64,000 bases of DNA from Sphaerochaeta halotolerans (lineage in GTDB: Bacteria; Spirochaetota; Spirochaetia; Sphaerochaetales; Sphaerochaetaceae), in contig NZ_QUWK01000003.1 in NCBI RefSeq assembly GCF_003429665.1, forward strand, positions 186,001 to 250,000, written 5' to 3'. Shown here one piece after another: positions 18,922 to 27,469 of this stretch. Under the pieces are notes generated by a model that was given only the letters and a program-made list of their open reading frames with translations, was not told the DNA's origin and searched no databases. The stretch's first letter is position 1, and each line of letters begins with the position of its first letter. Both the position numbers and the translations under genes were made by a program.

Positions 18922-19855
18922 TCAATGCTTCGACCCACTTTTCAGCTAACCGTTCCAACCGTGTATGTGGGTAGTCGATCAAACTTTGCAGGCAGTTGGA
19001 GATTTTCAAGGCAGAAATCCAGCGCTCAGGCATGTTTTCTCTTGTTGCAATTGCTCCTGCTAAGGCCCCATAAATAACTGCATTAGTATCAGCATCGCCA
19101 GCACGCATGATGACATCCACCATTCCTTGTTCGAATGACTCCTGGTGCAACAAGGTATAAAAGGCAAGTTGGAAAGCTACCAATACCCAGCCCTTGTTGG
19201 GGCCATCGATATCTTTGGGTGGTTCATGTTCTGCTCGGCAGAGTGCTTCAAGAACCGACGGTTCTTTGGTTAAAGAAGGGGCTGACTTTACCAGATAGGT
19301 ATAAATCTCTTGGGCATCCCATCCCTTGCTGATAGCGAGTGAGAGTGCAAAAGCATAGAGACGGTTACAGTCTCTGCAAACCGGATGGGTGTGGGTAATG
19401 GAACAATCCTCGTCTGCAAGGTGCATCAATGATGTTGTTGAGTAATTACTCCCCAGGATTCCTATTGGAGTAATACGCATCAGGGCTCCATTTGCCTGGC
19501 TCTGAGGATTGTAAGTACCATCCAGTGCTCCATAAATGGTAACTCCGATATCCAAGGGGCCTGCATCTCTCCAGCGGAGGTACGCTCTTCGAACAGATTC
19601 CTTCTGATAGCAACCCTTTTCTAGAATGCTTTGTATCATCATAATGGCCATTTCACTATCGTCGGTAACCTGCCCAGCTAGGCCAACATACCGGGAACAT
19701 ACACCCATATCCCAGATACCATCAGGATAAGCTTGGCGAACTATTTTTTCACGCTTGAACTCTGTCTGTGCTCCCAGAGCATCTCCTATAAAACTCCCAA
19801 GCAGGGATCCCAATGCTCGCTCATATCGTGTTGTCACTGCATTGCTCCTTGCCAT
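18890..19855 (-). CDS. ADP-ribosylglycohydrolase family protein
   Basis: A 321-residue DraG/ARH-like enzyme. The metal-binding motifs are visible: GSFIGDALGA near the N-terminus, VTDDSEMA at about residue 65, and RAGDADTNAVIYGALAGA at about residue 255, along with the ITHTHPVCRDC block. Such enzymes remove ADP-ribose from arginine or other acceptors, or cleave related N-glycosidic bonds, using two magnesium ions. There is no DraT partner next to it. Its 3' end overlaps the end of the methyltransferase pseudogene on the opposite strand. The true substrate is not known. Confidence 0.88.
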   Translation of the reverse strand: MARSNAVTTRYERALGSLLGSFIGDALGAQTEFKREKIVRQAYPDGIWDMGVCSRYVGLAGQVTDDSEMAIMMIQSILEKGCYQKESVRRAYLRWRDAGPLDIGVTIYGALDGTYNPQSQANGALMRITPIGILGSNYSTTSLMHLADEDCSITHTHPVCRDCNRLYAFALSLAISKGWDAQEIYTYLVKSAPSLTKEPSVLEALCRAEHEPPKDIDGPNKGWVLVAFQLAFYTLLHQESFEQGMVDVIMRAGDADTNAVIYGALAGAIATRENMPERWISALKISNCLQSLIDYPHTRLERLAEKWVEALINLPVVQQLS

Positions 19856-20089
19856 GATTGTAGCACATGAAGTAATAAAATATGTATAGAATCATCGCTT
19901 ATTGTAATTATTTTATGTGTTCTATAGAACCTCTATGTAGAGATTATGAAAGAGATTGCATACTTGGGGGCCATACAGCTGAAGACCAGTAAAAGTCAGA
20001 TCTCACTTATTGGGAAATCTGGGATGAGACATCCTTTACAAACAGTGCCAGATCAGTGCTAACTACTGCATATACTGGAGGCAAGTCAA

Positions 20090-20551
20090 TTGAGAAATAG
20101 GTTATTTGTAGCGGAGCACAGGGGAGGCTTACTCTCTACGGAAGACCATCGTTCTCTTATGAAGTGGGCACTTCTCTGTACAGAGCATCTTGGGGAGTAC
20201 CATGAATTTCCACAGGAAGCAGTAATCTCCTCAGCATTGGAAATAGGGCATAGGTGGAGTGAAGGAAATGCAAAGACTGGAGAGGCAATGAAAGCGAGCC
20301 GAGAAGTGCATGTCTTTGCCCGTACTGTAGGTGACAAACCTACTCAAATCTATTGCCGGGCAGTCGCTCAGGCAGTAGCCACCGCCCACATGGCGGACCA
20401 CTGTCTTGGCCCGGTGTGGTATGGGAAAAAGCTACTGGTTCTGCTCAATATGGATGCAGATAAGGAGCTTTCCTGGCAACTTGAAAGATTGGCTGATCTC
20501 AATCCTTATCTCCTGCCTCGTGTACAGCAGGAACTGCTTAGGAAGCTATAG
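20090..20551 (+). CDS. Imm5-like putative immunity protein
   Basis: A 153-residue, mostly helical protein. The blocks LSTEDHRSLMKWALLCTEHL, AMKASREVHVFAR and AVAQAVATAHMADHCLGPVWYG resemble the Imm5-type immunity domain found beside polymorphic toxins but also in many stand-alone genes. The start is a TTG with GGAGG nine bases upstream; no ATG gives a better start. No toxin gene is next to it, although a mazEF pair follows about 200 bp downstream. Family assignment is from memory of the conserved pattern, so moderate. Confidence 0.6.
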   Translation: MRNRLFVAEHRGGLLSTEDHRSLMKWALLCTEHLGEYHEFPQEAVISSALEIGHRWSEGNAKTGEAMKASREVHVFARTVGDKPTQIYCRAVAQAVATAHMADHCLGPVWYGKKLLVLLNMDADKELSWQLERLADLNPYLLPRVQQELLRKL

Positions 20552-20608
20552 CCTATATAGTTCTACTGAAGTACATACCTATATAAACCTTCTTCTTAGA
20601 GTAGTTAA

Positions 20609-20677
20609 GTATATACAGAGTTCGAACAGTTGTATTGGAGTTTTCACATTCAATATATATTAATCATGTATATACAT
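20609..20677. promoter_or_regulatory. Possible mazEF operator region (two GTATATAC sites)
   Basis: The AT-rich gap before mazE has GTATATAC twice, 59 bp apart, the second extended to the 12-base palindrome ATGTATATACAT. MazE/AbrB antitoxins usually bind palindromes in their own promoters, so these are candidate autoregulatory sites. This is inference from symmetry only. Confidence 0.35.
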
Positions 20678-20752
20678 AAGTATAAACTCATGCAGGAGGG
20701 AAAGGCATTGAACTATCAATATCAATGAGACATCTTTTATATGGAGAAGTAT

Positions 20753-20995
20753 ATGAAGACAACCATCCAGAAATGGGGGAACAGTTCAGGTATCCGACTT
20801 CCGAAACTACTATTGCAGGAATTGCATCTGGATAATGGTACTGTGGTAGAACTGGAAAGAGTTGGGGATGGAATAATGATGTATCCTAGGAGGCCAACAC
20901 GTGAAGAAACATTGGATCTCCTTTTGGAAAGAATAAGCCCAGAGAATATGTATGGTCCTGAACTCTTTGGAGACGAGGCAGGGGGCGAAGTATGA
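20753..20995 (+). CDS. mazE: MazE-like AbrB-fold antitoxin
   Basis: An 80-residue protein with the AbrB/MazE swapped-hairpin DNA-binding fold: MKTTIQKWGNSSGIRLPKLL is the classic N-terminus (KWGNSxGIRIPK). The acidic C-terminus normally binds and blocks the toxin. The second ATG is preferred because GGAGA lies just upstream and it gives the family N-terminus; a start four codons earlier is possible. It overlaps the toxin gene by ATGA. Confidence 0.88.
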   Translation: MKTTIQKWGNSSGIRLPKLLLQELHLDNGTVVELERVGDGIMMYPRRPTREETLDLLLERISPENMYGPELFGDEAGGEV

Positions 20996-21336
20996 TAAGT
21001 GATGCTTACGTCCCTGAGGAAGGGGACATTGTGTGGCTGGACTTCACTCCTCCGCCTGGTGGTGGGCAAGCCGAAAGAAGACCTGGATTGGTAGTAAGCC
21101 CCAAGAAATACAACAAGATAGGGTTGGCGTTAATTTGTCCGATTGCAAGTAAGCAAAAAGGGTATCAGTCCGAAATAACTCTATCCAGCAGTGACGGCTT
21201 TACCTTTGGTGTTGTCCTAGCTGACCAGATACGAAGCCTCGATTGACGAGCAAGAAATGCTGCTTACAAGGAGACCGCCAGTGTTGCTGTCGTGGATGGC
21301 GTCAAGGATTTGCTGATGTTGTTGATAGGGAAATAA
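20992..21336 (+). pseudogene. mazF: MazF toxin gene with an in-frame TGA
   Basis: The first 84 codons encode a MazF/PemK endoribonuclease (EGDIVWLDFTPPPGGGQAERRPGLVVSP, CPIASKQKGY, GVVLADQIRSLD). A TGA at 21244-21246 then stops translation, but the same frame goes straight on as RARNAAYKETASVAVVDGVK and DLLMLLIGK to a TAA, which is the normal MazF end. The TGA sits where most MazF proteins have tryptophan in the pattern LDWRARNA, so a single TGG to TGA change explains it. The product as annotated would lack the last beta strand and helix and is probably inactive, unless the stop is read through. Coupled to mazE by ATGA. Confidence 0.85.
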
Positions 21337-21482
21337 GCCCATCTCACTTAGGAGGGCAGGCTTGTTGACAACCATGTCTTCATCATAACACTTTTCTTAA
21401 GACTTTCTCATGGTTTTTGCATCGTTTGCTTACAAGCATTCCCCATAGTTGAGCCATCTCAATATTCCTTATGGAGGAAGTC

Positions 21483-22973
21483 ATGAAGAAACGATTGATT
21501 CTGGTAATGTTGCTTTTGGCAGCAGTCACCTTGGGTCTTGTAGCTCAGCCTGCAGGAGAGAGTGCAACTACTTGGAAAGTCTCAGAACAGAGTACAGAAA
21601 AAACACCCAAGTATGTCTTTATGTTCATCGGCGATGGAATGAGTCATGTGCAGATCAACGCTGCCCAGGTTTTAAAAGGGAACAACACCAAAGGCTCTAT
21701 TTCCTTGGCGAACCTTACCTTCACTGAATTTCCAGTAGTTGGATTGCAGACAACCTATGATGCCACCTCCTTCTGTCCTGATTCTGCCTCAACAGCAACC
21801 AGCCTATCCTCGGGCTACAAAACTCACAGTGGAGTCCTTGGATTAGGTGTAGACAAACAGTTTGTTGGAAAAACCATCACAGAAAGTCTTAAAGAACAGA
21901 AAGATTGGAAAGTAGGGGTGGTATCAACTGTAACCCTCAACCATGCAACTCCCGCTGCCTACTATGCCCATGTTCCCTCACGGAACAACTACTATGACAT
22001 CGGAGTACAGATGGCAAATAGTGGTTTTGACTACTTTGCGGGTGGTTCGGTCAACAAGGCTGAGGATGGTGGAAAGAAGAGCATCTACACCTTACTGGAA
22101 GAACAAGGGTATTTGGTTACAGATGACAAGAACGAAATACTTTCACTTTCAAGCGATAGCGGAAAGGTCTATGCACAGAGTCCACGATTGCAGGATGGGG
22201 GGGCAATGCCGTATGCAATTGACATGGATGCAAGTGATGTTACCTTGGCTCAGTTCGTAAAGAAGGGGATTGATGTCCTGGACAATGAGAAGGGCTTCTT
22301 CATGATGGTTGAGTCGGGAAAGATCGACTGGGCTTGTCATGCCAATGATGCTGCCTCAGAAATCAGGGATTTGCTTGCATTCGATGAGGCAATTCAGGAA
22401 GCAGTCAGATTTGCTAAAGCCCATCCTGAAGAGACTTTGATTGTAGTAACCGGTGACCACGAAACAGGTGGAATGACCATTGGGTTTGCCTCAACTGGAT
22501 ACAATACAGCATTCAACATCCTTGAAAACCAGAAAGCCTCTTACATTGCTTTCGATGAGATCATGAGTGATATAATTGCTCAGAACCCCAATCTGAGTTT
22601 TAGACAAGCAATGGTGCTGGTAGAAGAGTACTTTGGGTTGGCTTCTCCTGGAAGCAAGGCTTCCGATGATGCGCTGGTGTTGAGCGAATTCGAGTATTCA
22701 CGATTGGAGAAAGCCTTCAAGCAGGCAATGATGCCTGAAAGCAGCAGGGAAAGTGACCAGTTGAGCTATCAATTGTACGGAAGCTATAACCCGTTCTCGG
22801 TCACCTTGACTCACATATTGAACAATAAAGCAGGAATCGGTTGGACGAGCTATGCGCATACTGGTACTCCGGTAGGTGTATATGCATATGGTGTTGGAGC
22901 CGAGTTGTTTGCAGGTTCCTACGACAATACCGATGTATATACCAAACTGAAAACGCTGGTCGGCATTGTCTGA
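21483..22973 (+). CDS. phoA: Secreted alkaline phosphatase
   Basis: A 496-residue exported enzyme. Signal peptide MKKRLILVMLLLAAVTLGLVAQ, then FMFIGDGMSHVQINAA (first metal aspartate), CPDSASTATSLSSGYKTH with the nucleophile serine, SGKIDWACHANDAA, and VTGDHETGGMTIG (metal-binding aspartate and histidine). Zinc/magnesium alkaline phosphatases release phosphate from monoesters outside the cytoplasm. The ATG chosen has GGAGG seven bases upstream; a start four codons earlier lies within that site. A strong GC hairpin follows. No Pho box was recognised. Confidence 0.92.
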   Translation: MKKRLILVMLLLAAVTLGLVAQPAGESATTWKVSEQSTEKTPKYVFMFIGDGMSHVQINAAQVLKGNNTKGSISLANLTFTEFPVVGLQTTYDATSFCPDSASTATSLSSGYKTHSGVLGLGVDKQFVGKTITESLKEQKDWKVGVVSTVTLNHATPAAYYAHVPSRNNYYDIGVQMANSGFDYFAGGSVNKAEDGGKKSIYTLLEEQGYLVTDDKNEILSLSSDSGKVYAQSPRLQDGGAMPYAIDMDASDVTLAQFVKKGIDVLDNEKGFFMMVESGKIDWACHANDAASEIRDLLAFDEAIQEAVRFAKAHPEETLIVVTGDHETGGMTIGFASTGYNTAFNILENQKASYIAFDEIMSDIIAQNPNLSFRQAMVLVEEYFGLASPGSKASDDALVLSEFEYSRLEKAFKQAMMPESSRESDQLSYQLYGSYNPFSVTLTHILNNKAGIGWTSYAHTGTPVGVYAYGVGAELFAGSYDNTDVYTKLKTLVGIV

Positions 22974-22993
22974 TACAGTCTTGAACCTTGTTT

Positions 22994-23021
22994 GCTTCCC
23001 CCTCCTCAGAGAGGGGGAAGC
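22994..23021 (+). terminator. Hairpin between phoA and the YibE/F gene
   Basis: An 11-base-pair perfect stem GCTTCCCCCTC/GAGGGGGAAGC with a six-base loop, 20 bp after the phosphatase stop and 20 bp before the next start. No T-run follows, so it may be a terminator or a processing hairpin. Confidence 0.65.
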
Positions 23022-23041
23022 TGTCTCGGAAGGGAGTGGTT

Positions 23042-24223
23042 ATGAAGAAAACAATACATAGGTATAAAGAGTGGTGGTTGCTGGTAATCTTGCTTACAGT
23101 GGTTCTTCTTCTCGTGATGATTCCAACTGGGTTTGAGCGAGAGATCTATGTCAATGCGGTTGGAAGCAAGGCAAGAGTTGTATCCTTGGACAACTCCAAT
23201 ATGTACCAGACTGGGGTGGTTCGGATGGGTGAACAAATCTGCACGATAGAGATACTTACAGGGCCTCATGCAGGCAAACAGACTGAGGCTATAAACCTCC
23301 TCAACGGAAAGCTCGAATTTGACTCGGTATATGAAGAAGGGGATATTGCCTGGGTATTGGTAGAACAGGACACGGACAAAGAGATTTTATTTACCAACAT
23401 GGTCAGCCACTACCGCTTCTCCAAGGAGCTACTGCTCCTGGCACTCTTTGCTATAGGACTCATCGTCTTCTCTGGAAGGACTGGAATCAGAACCATAGTC
23501 TCGTTTGCTCTGGCCTTTTTGCTTATCTGGAAAGTACTCATTCCCGCTACCCTCAAGGGGTATGAGCCCATGCTTGTTTCCCTGCTGGTGGGAACCTTTC
23601 TTGCTGTTTCTTGCTTGCTGTTGGTAGCCGGGCTGACGAAAAAAGCCTATGCAGCAATCATTGGGACTATCATATGCTCTGTTCTTACCGTGCTCTTTTC
23701 CATGTGGGGAACATGGTATTTAAAATTACATGGGGCTGTGATGCCTTGGTCGGAATCATTGCTGTTTGCCGGCTATGAGGGTATGCAGTTGACCAAGGTA
23801 TTTCAAGCTGCAATCTACCTCTCCTGTCTGGGAGCCTTGCTCGATTTGGCCATTGATATCAGTTCTGCACTAGATGAAGTACAATACCACCATCCTACCA
23901 TCAGTCGTACTGAGTTGATACGAAGCGGAATGAATATTGGCAAATCAGTGGTGGGGAGCCAGACCACGACACTCTTGCTCGCGTATATCGGGAGTTATCT
24001 TACCATTATGATGGTGTACATGGCACAGGGAACACCGGTGATGAGCATTCTTAACTCTCCTAGTGTTGCAGCAGAAATCCTCCATACCATGGTTGGATGT
24101 ATAGCCTTGGTACTGGTTGCTCCCATTACCTCTGTTACCTGTGGATATCTTTATACAAGCAGAAATACAGAGCTAAAGGTGCTTGTACAGAATCACTCTG
24201 ATGCCAGTATTACCAGAAAATAG
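23042..24223 (+). CDS. YibE/F family membrane protein
   Basis: A 393-residue protein with an N-terminal anchor (WWLLVILLTVVLLLVMI), a short extracytoplasmic beta domain (residues about 45-130, EIYVNAVGSKARVVSL onward) and seven or eight membrane helices. The segment ALLDLAIDISSALDEV is characteristic of the YibE/F family, whose function is not established. The ATG used has a GGGAG ribosome site; an upstream TTG in frame is inside the hairpin after phoA and is not credible. Confidence 0.85.
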   Translation: MKKTIHRYKEWWLLVILLTVVLLLVMIPTGFEREIYVNAVGSKARVVSLDNSNMYQTGVVRMGEQICTIEILTGPHAGKQTEAINLLNGKLEFDSVYEEGDIAWVLVEQDTDKEILFTNMVSHYRFSKELLLLALFAIGLIVFSGRTGIRTIVSFALAFLLIWKVLIPATLKGYEPMLVSLLVGTFLAVSCLLLVAGLTKKAYAAIIGTIICSVLTVLFSMWGTWYLKLHGAVMPWSESLLFAGYEGMQLTKVFQAAIYLSCLGALLDLAIDISSALDEVQYHHPTISRTELIRSGMNIGKSVVGSQTTTLLLAYIGSYLTIMMVYMAQGTPVMSILNSPSVAAEILHTMVGCIALVLVAPITSVTCGYLYTSRNTELKVLVQNHSDASITRK

Positions 24224-24334
24224 TTTGCTACAAGCAATAACAACGTTGATTTCAAGATGCACTACCTATGCTGTTTGCTAGAGGTGTGGTACCTTTTAGG
24301 TGAACCGAGCCAGATATGCTGAAGGACGGAACGT

Positions 24335-24967
24335 ATGATGCATGAGGATACAATACCAAGCGAAGTACTCAAGAGAGAGGCATACAAGCGAAAATTTACC
24401 GTCCGAGACTTGTATCGTGGAATCTTGTTGGTCCCTGAAGCAGTCTCAGGATTGAAATATAATCGGAAAAATAAGGTTGTTTCCTTCGAATTGCTCGAGC
24501 GCATGCAACTAGCAGTGACCGAGGTAAACGGGTGTGCAGCATGCTCATATGCTCATACTCAAATGGCATTGAAACAAGGTATAAGCAGTGAGGAAATCTA
24601 TAGCCTCCTCAGTGGGGATGGCTCTCTCATCAGACCAGAGGAAGGAAAAGCAATCATGTTTGCACAACACTTTGCAGATACCGGAGGGTCTCCTGACATG
24701 GAAACCTATCGAATGATTGAAGAAACCTACGGCATCAATGAAGCCAGGGTTATGCTATCAGCAATTAGGATGATGCAGGTAGGAAATATCTATGGTATTC
24801 CGTTCAGTGCATTTATCTCGAGACTGAAAGGGCATCCATATCATGGCAGTTCTCTTTTCTATGAGTTGGGCATGCAAGTGCTCAGTGTCGTGTTGCTCCC
24901 TATCGCCCTTTTACATGGGGTTGGGCGATTGCTCATAATGCGCCGTATCGGTCTCCCCACACTGTAA
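24335..24967 (+). CDS. Carboxymuconolactone decarboxylase / AhpD-like protein
   Basis: A 210-residue helical protein. The core EVNGCAACSYAHTQMALKQG carries the CxxC-x3-H active site of AhpD-like members of the carboxymuconolactone decarboxylase family, which act as thiol-based peroxidase reductases. A C-terminal extension with a hydrophobic stretch (LGMQVLSVVLLPIALLHGVG) suggests membrane association. Two ATG codons in tandem are possible starts. It converges on the DUF1801 gene with 17 bp between stops. Confidence 0.82.
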   Translation: MMHEDTIPSEVLKREAYKRKFTVRDLYRGILLVPEAVSGLKYNRKNKVVSFELLERMQLAVTEVNGCAACSYAHTQMALKQGISSEEIYSLLSGDGSLIRPEEGKAIMFAQHFADTGGSPDMETYRMIEETYGINEARVMLSAIRMMQVGNIYGIPFSAFISRLKGHPYHGSSLFYELGMQVLSVVLLPIALLHGVGRLLIMRRIGLPTL

Positions 24968-24984
24968 AATTCCAGCAAGGGTCT

Positions 24985-25356
24985 TTACTTCCTCCAGAAT
25001 ATTGAACACTCCTTCTTATCCTCAATATTGAAGCGAATGATTCTCTCAAGAATGGAGTAGGGGATTTCCTGCTCCCAAGTGATCCTGAACAACTCCTTGG
25101 TAGCTGACAGTTTTGCCTTTGAAAGATCATCTGAGAATTTCTCGATTGATTTGCTTTCAGGCGCAACACTGATGTGTGCTTTTGCCCTGCTGAAACCGAT
25201 TATGAATGTTTCATGGTCAGTGAACATGGGTTGATTCCAGGCAATTTTCATTCCGAGTGTTGGAAATGTCTCATGTACCCAAGTAAGCAACGCATCCATC
25301 TTCTTTCGGTGGTTCTCATCAGCAATTTCCTCAAGATAAGATTGAAATATATGCAT
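24985..25356 (-). CDS. DUF1801 (YdhG-like) protein
   Basis: A 123-residue protein with the DUF1801 pattern: an N-terminal helix YLEEIADENHRKKMDALLTW, then KIAWNQPMFTDHETFIIGFS and KAHISVAPES. Members are sometimes called iron-chaperone-like, but the function is uncertain. The ATG inside the longer frame is preferred because the family sequence begins there; the upstream part of that frame runs antisense through the 3' part of the amidohydrolase pseudogene. Confidence 0.78.
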   Translation of the reverse strand: MHIFQSYLEEIADENHRKKMDALLTWVHETFPTLGMKIAWNQPMFTDHETFIIGFSRAKAHISVAPESKSIEKFSDDLSKAKLSATKELFRITWEQEIPYSILERIIRFNIEDKKECSIFWRK

Positions 25357-25462
25357 GAATATTTCGTTATACCTAGTAAAGTAGTAGGCATTAAGTATAC
25401 CCCTGAATATATTCCTTCGTAAAGAGAAGCAGTAAAGAGCAATGAAAGTTTGGGTACCTGTA

Positions 25463-25963
25463 TTATTTTGGAAAATAGATTCTTTCAGCTGTATCGTGAA
25501 AGACCAGCTTACGCTCTTCCTCTGTAAACAGCTCCCACTGGTAGTCCAAAAGCCCCTGGTAGCTATATTGCACCAAGGTGGAAGGTACATCGGTGCCCCA
25601 CATCAAGTGGTCCGCTCCTACGAAGGTTTGAGCAATATGAAATCCTTCGCGGTTGGGAACGGATACGCTTCAGGCCGTACCTTGTGATGAAGGGCGGCAA
25701 GGTCAAAGTAAATATTCTCCCGTTTCATCACTGTTAAGCCCTCTTAGAGATCCCTTTTGTGGTGTGGTGACCTCGGGGACTCATGAGAAGGCAGATGACT
25801 ATTAGCATCAGAGCAAGGTATCCCCATAGCTTTGGGGTATGAGATCAATCACTACCCCAATAGCCCAACAGACCTTCCCGCCACCGATGGAGCGAAGCTC
25901 TCCGTCGGCTCCAAAACCACAGAGCTCAGTGAATACATGTGCATGGGAATCAATGATAGGCAT
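25463..25963 (-). pseudogene. Amidohydrolase with internal deletion
   Basis: On the minus strand the gene starts normally: a GGAGA site and MPIIDSHAHVFTELCGFGAD, with the metal-binding HxH of TIM-barrel amidohydrolases. After about 50 codons it stops. The end of the same family is found further on: RENIYFDLAALHHKVRPEAY, then (frameshifted) TFVGADHLMWGTDVPSTLVQ with the conserved aspartate, and the tail FTEEERKLVFHDTAERIYF. The central half is missing and at least one frameshift is present, so the gene is inactive. It lies just upstream of the sugar transporter locus. Confidence 0.8.
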
Positions 25964-26036
25964 GGTGATTTCTCCATGTTTCCTGTACCCTACTTGGGTT
26001 TGATCCACTCGTCAACGTAGAAAAGGTTTTCTCTGA

Positions 26037-26066
26037 ATGTCAAAAGATGATACAACTTTGTCAAAA
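26037..26066. promoter_or_regulatory. Direct-repeat operator upstream of the sugar-binding protein gene
   Basis: ATGTCAAAA and TTGTCAAAA occur with TGTCAA starts 21 bp apart, with GATAC in the middle. Nearly the same arrangement is found before the GH4 gene at 31641-31667. The spacing of two helical turns is typical of AraC-type activators, so the YesN-like regulator of this locus is the likely binder. Confidence 0.55.
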
Positions 26067-26137
26067 CTCTCTTGCTGGCAACTGGGAGAAAACCCCTACA
26101 GAATAGAGCTATCAAAAACACAAATGGAGGCTTGTTA

Positions 26138-27412
26138 ATGAAAAGAATGCTTATTTTACTGCTCATTGCTTTTTTGGCTATGGGAACAGTATTCGCAACT
26201 GGTTCAAAAGAAGTTGCAAAGGAAGACGGCCCTGTAACCCTGCGTCTCTCCTGGTGGGGTGGCGATTCTCGTCATACCCCGACTCTTGCAGCAATGGATG
26301 CCTACATGGCAAAGAATCCCAATGTCAAGTTGGAAGGAGAGTATGGTGGTTGGGATGGTTACTACCAGAAGCTAGTGACCCAGATTGCTGGTGGCACTGC
26401 TGCTGACATCATCCAGATTGACCAGCCTTGGCTCGCAGAGCTTTCCTCGAAAGGCGATGTGTTCACTGTCATCGATGATTCCATGGTTGATCTTTCTCAG
26501 TTTGATGCTGCTTTCCTGAAGAACTACTGCTCCTATGATGGTAAGTTGATGGGGCTTCCCACTGGAACCAACGTCAATACCTTTGTGGTAGACACCAAAA
26601 TGCTTGCTGATTTCGGAATTGATCCCAACACCAAGTGGACTTGGGAAAACATAATCAGTGAAGGTAAGAAGATCAATGAACAGGATCCCAGCAGCTACTT
26701 CAGTGGGGCTACTCCTGACAATCTTCGCGCCTGGTTAGAAATCTATATTGCCCAGCTTGCCGGTGCAGTGGTCGATGATAACAAGCAGGTTGCTTTCACT
26801 GAAGCGCAGGGAACCGAAGCGTTCACCTACTTCAAGCGTTGGTTCGACGAAGGCATCATTGCTCCCTTCAGACAGACATCCCTCTTCTATCAGAAGTTCC
26901 AGGAAAATCCTGATTGGATCAACGGCAAGATGGCAGCTGCAAGGATTTTTGTAAGCTCCATGGAGAAGGACTTTGCTGGAAGACCTAACTTTGAAACCCG
27001 TCAATTCCCCGTTATGGATGGCGCTGTAAACACCGGTATCTTGATGCGCCCTTCCCAGATCTTTGTAGTCAACAACAACTCCAAGAACAAGGATGAAGCT
27101 ATCAAGCTTCTGGCCTACTTGTTCACCGATGCTGAGGCTATCGAGAAGTTGGGTCTTGCGCGTGGTATCCCTTCTACAGCAATCGGAAGAAGTGTCCTCG
27201 CTGAAAAAGGCATGATTTCCGAAATGGTGGAGAAGGCAACCAATGAAGGCATTGCTCAGGCTGGTGACCCACAGAGCGTCTACCAGATGAACAGTGAAGT
27301 CATACAGGTAATGCAGGATGTCATCGATGAATTTGGATTTGGAAGACTTACTCCTGAAGAAGCTTCTGCCAAACTGATCAAGAATCTGGAAGCAACACTT
27401 GCTTCCCTGTAA
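26138..27412 (+). CDS. Sugar ABC transporter substrate-binding protein
   Basis: A 424-residue family 1 extracellular solute-binding protein (MalE/UgpB-like). Signal peptide MKRMLILLLIAFLAMGTVFA, mature start TGSKEVAKED; the family blocks LRLSWWGGDSRHTPTLAAMD, GTAADIIQIDQPWL and KLMGLPTGTNVNTFVVDTK are clear. The start has GGAGG upstream and lies just before the signal peptide. It is followed by a strong hairpin and then the two permease genes, so it is probably made in excess over them. Presumed substrate: a di- or oligosaccharide hydrolysed by the nearby GH4 enzyme. No ATPase gene is in the locus; a shared MsiK-type ATPase elsewhere is likely. Confidence 0.92.
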   Translation: MKRMLILLLIAFLAMGTVFATGSKEVAKEDGPVTLRLSWWGGDSRHTPTLAAMDAYMAKNPNVKLEGEYGGWDGYYQKLVTQIAGGTAADIIQIDQPWLAELSSKGDVFTVIDDSMVDLSQFDAAFLKNYCSYDGKLMGLPTGTNVNTFVVDTKMLADFGIDPNTKWTWENIISEGKKINEQDPSSYFSGATPDNLRAWLEIYIAQLAGAVVDDNKQVAFTEAQGTEAFTYFKRWFDEGIIAPFRQTSLFYQKFQENPDWINGKMAAARIFVSSMEKDFAGRPNFETRQFPVMDGAVNTGILMRPSQIFVVNNNSKNKDEAIKLLAYLFTDAEAIEKLGLARGIPSTAIGRSVLAEKGMISEMVEKATNEGIAQAGDPQSVYQMNSEVIQVMQDVIDEFGFGRLTPEEASAKLIKNLEATLASL

Positions 27413-27423
27413 ATCGCACAATT

Positions 27424-27451
27424 CTACCATCCGCCACTTGGCGGGTGGTAG
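27424..27451 (+). promoter_or_regulatory. Intercistronic hairpin after the binding-protein gene
   Basis: A 12-base-pair stem CTACCATCCGCC/GGCGGGTGGTAG (one G-T pair) with the loop ACTT, between the binding protein and the first permease. Such hairpins are known to protect the upstream mRNA or lower transcription into permease genes; here that role is inferred from position. Confidence 0.7.
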
Positions 27452-27469
27452 GTCTTAAAGGGTATTGAG

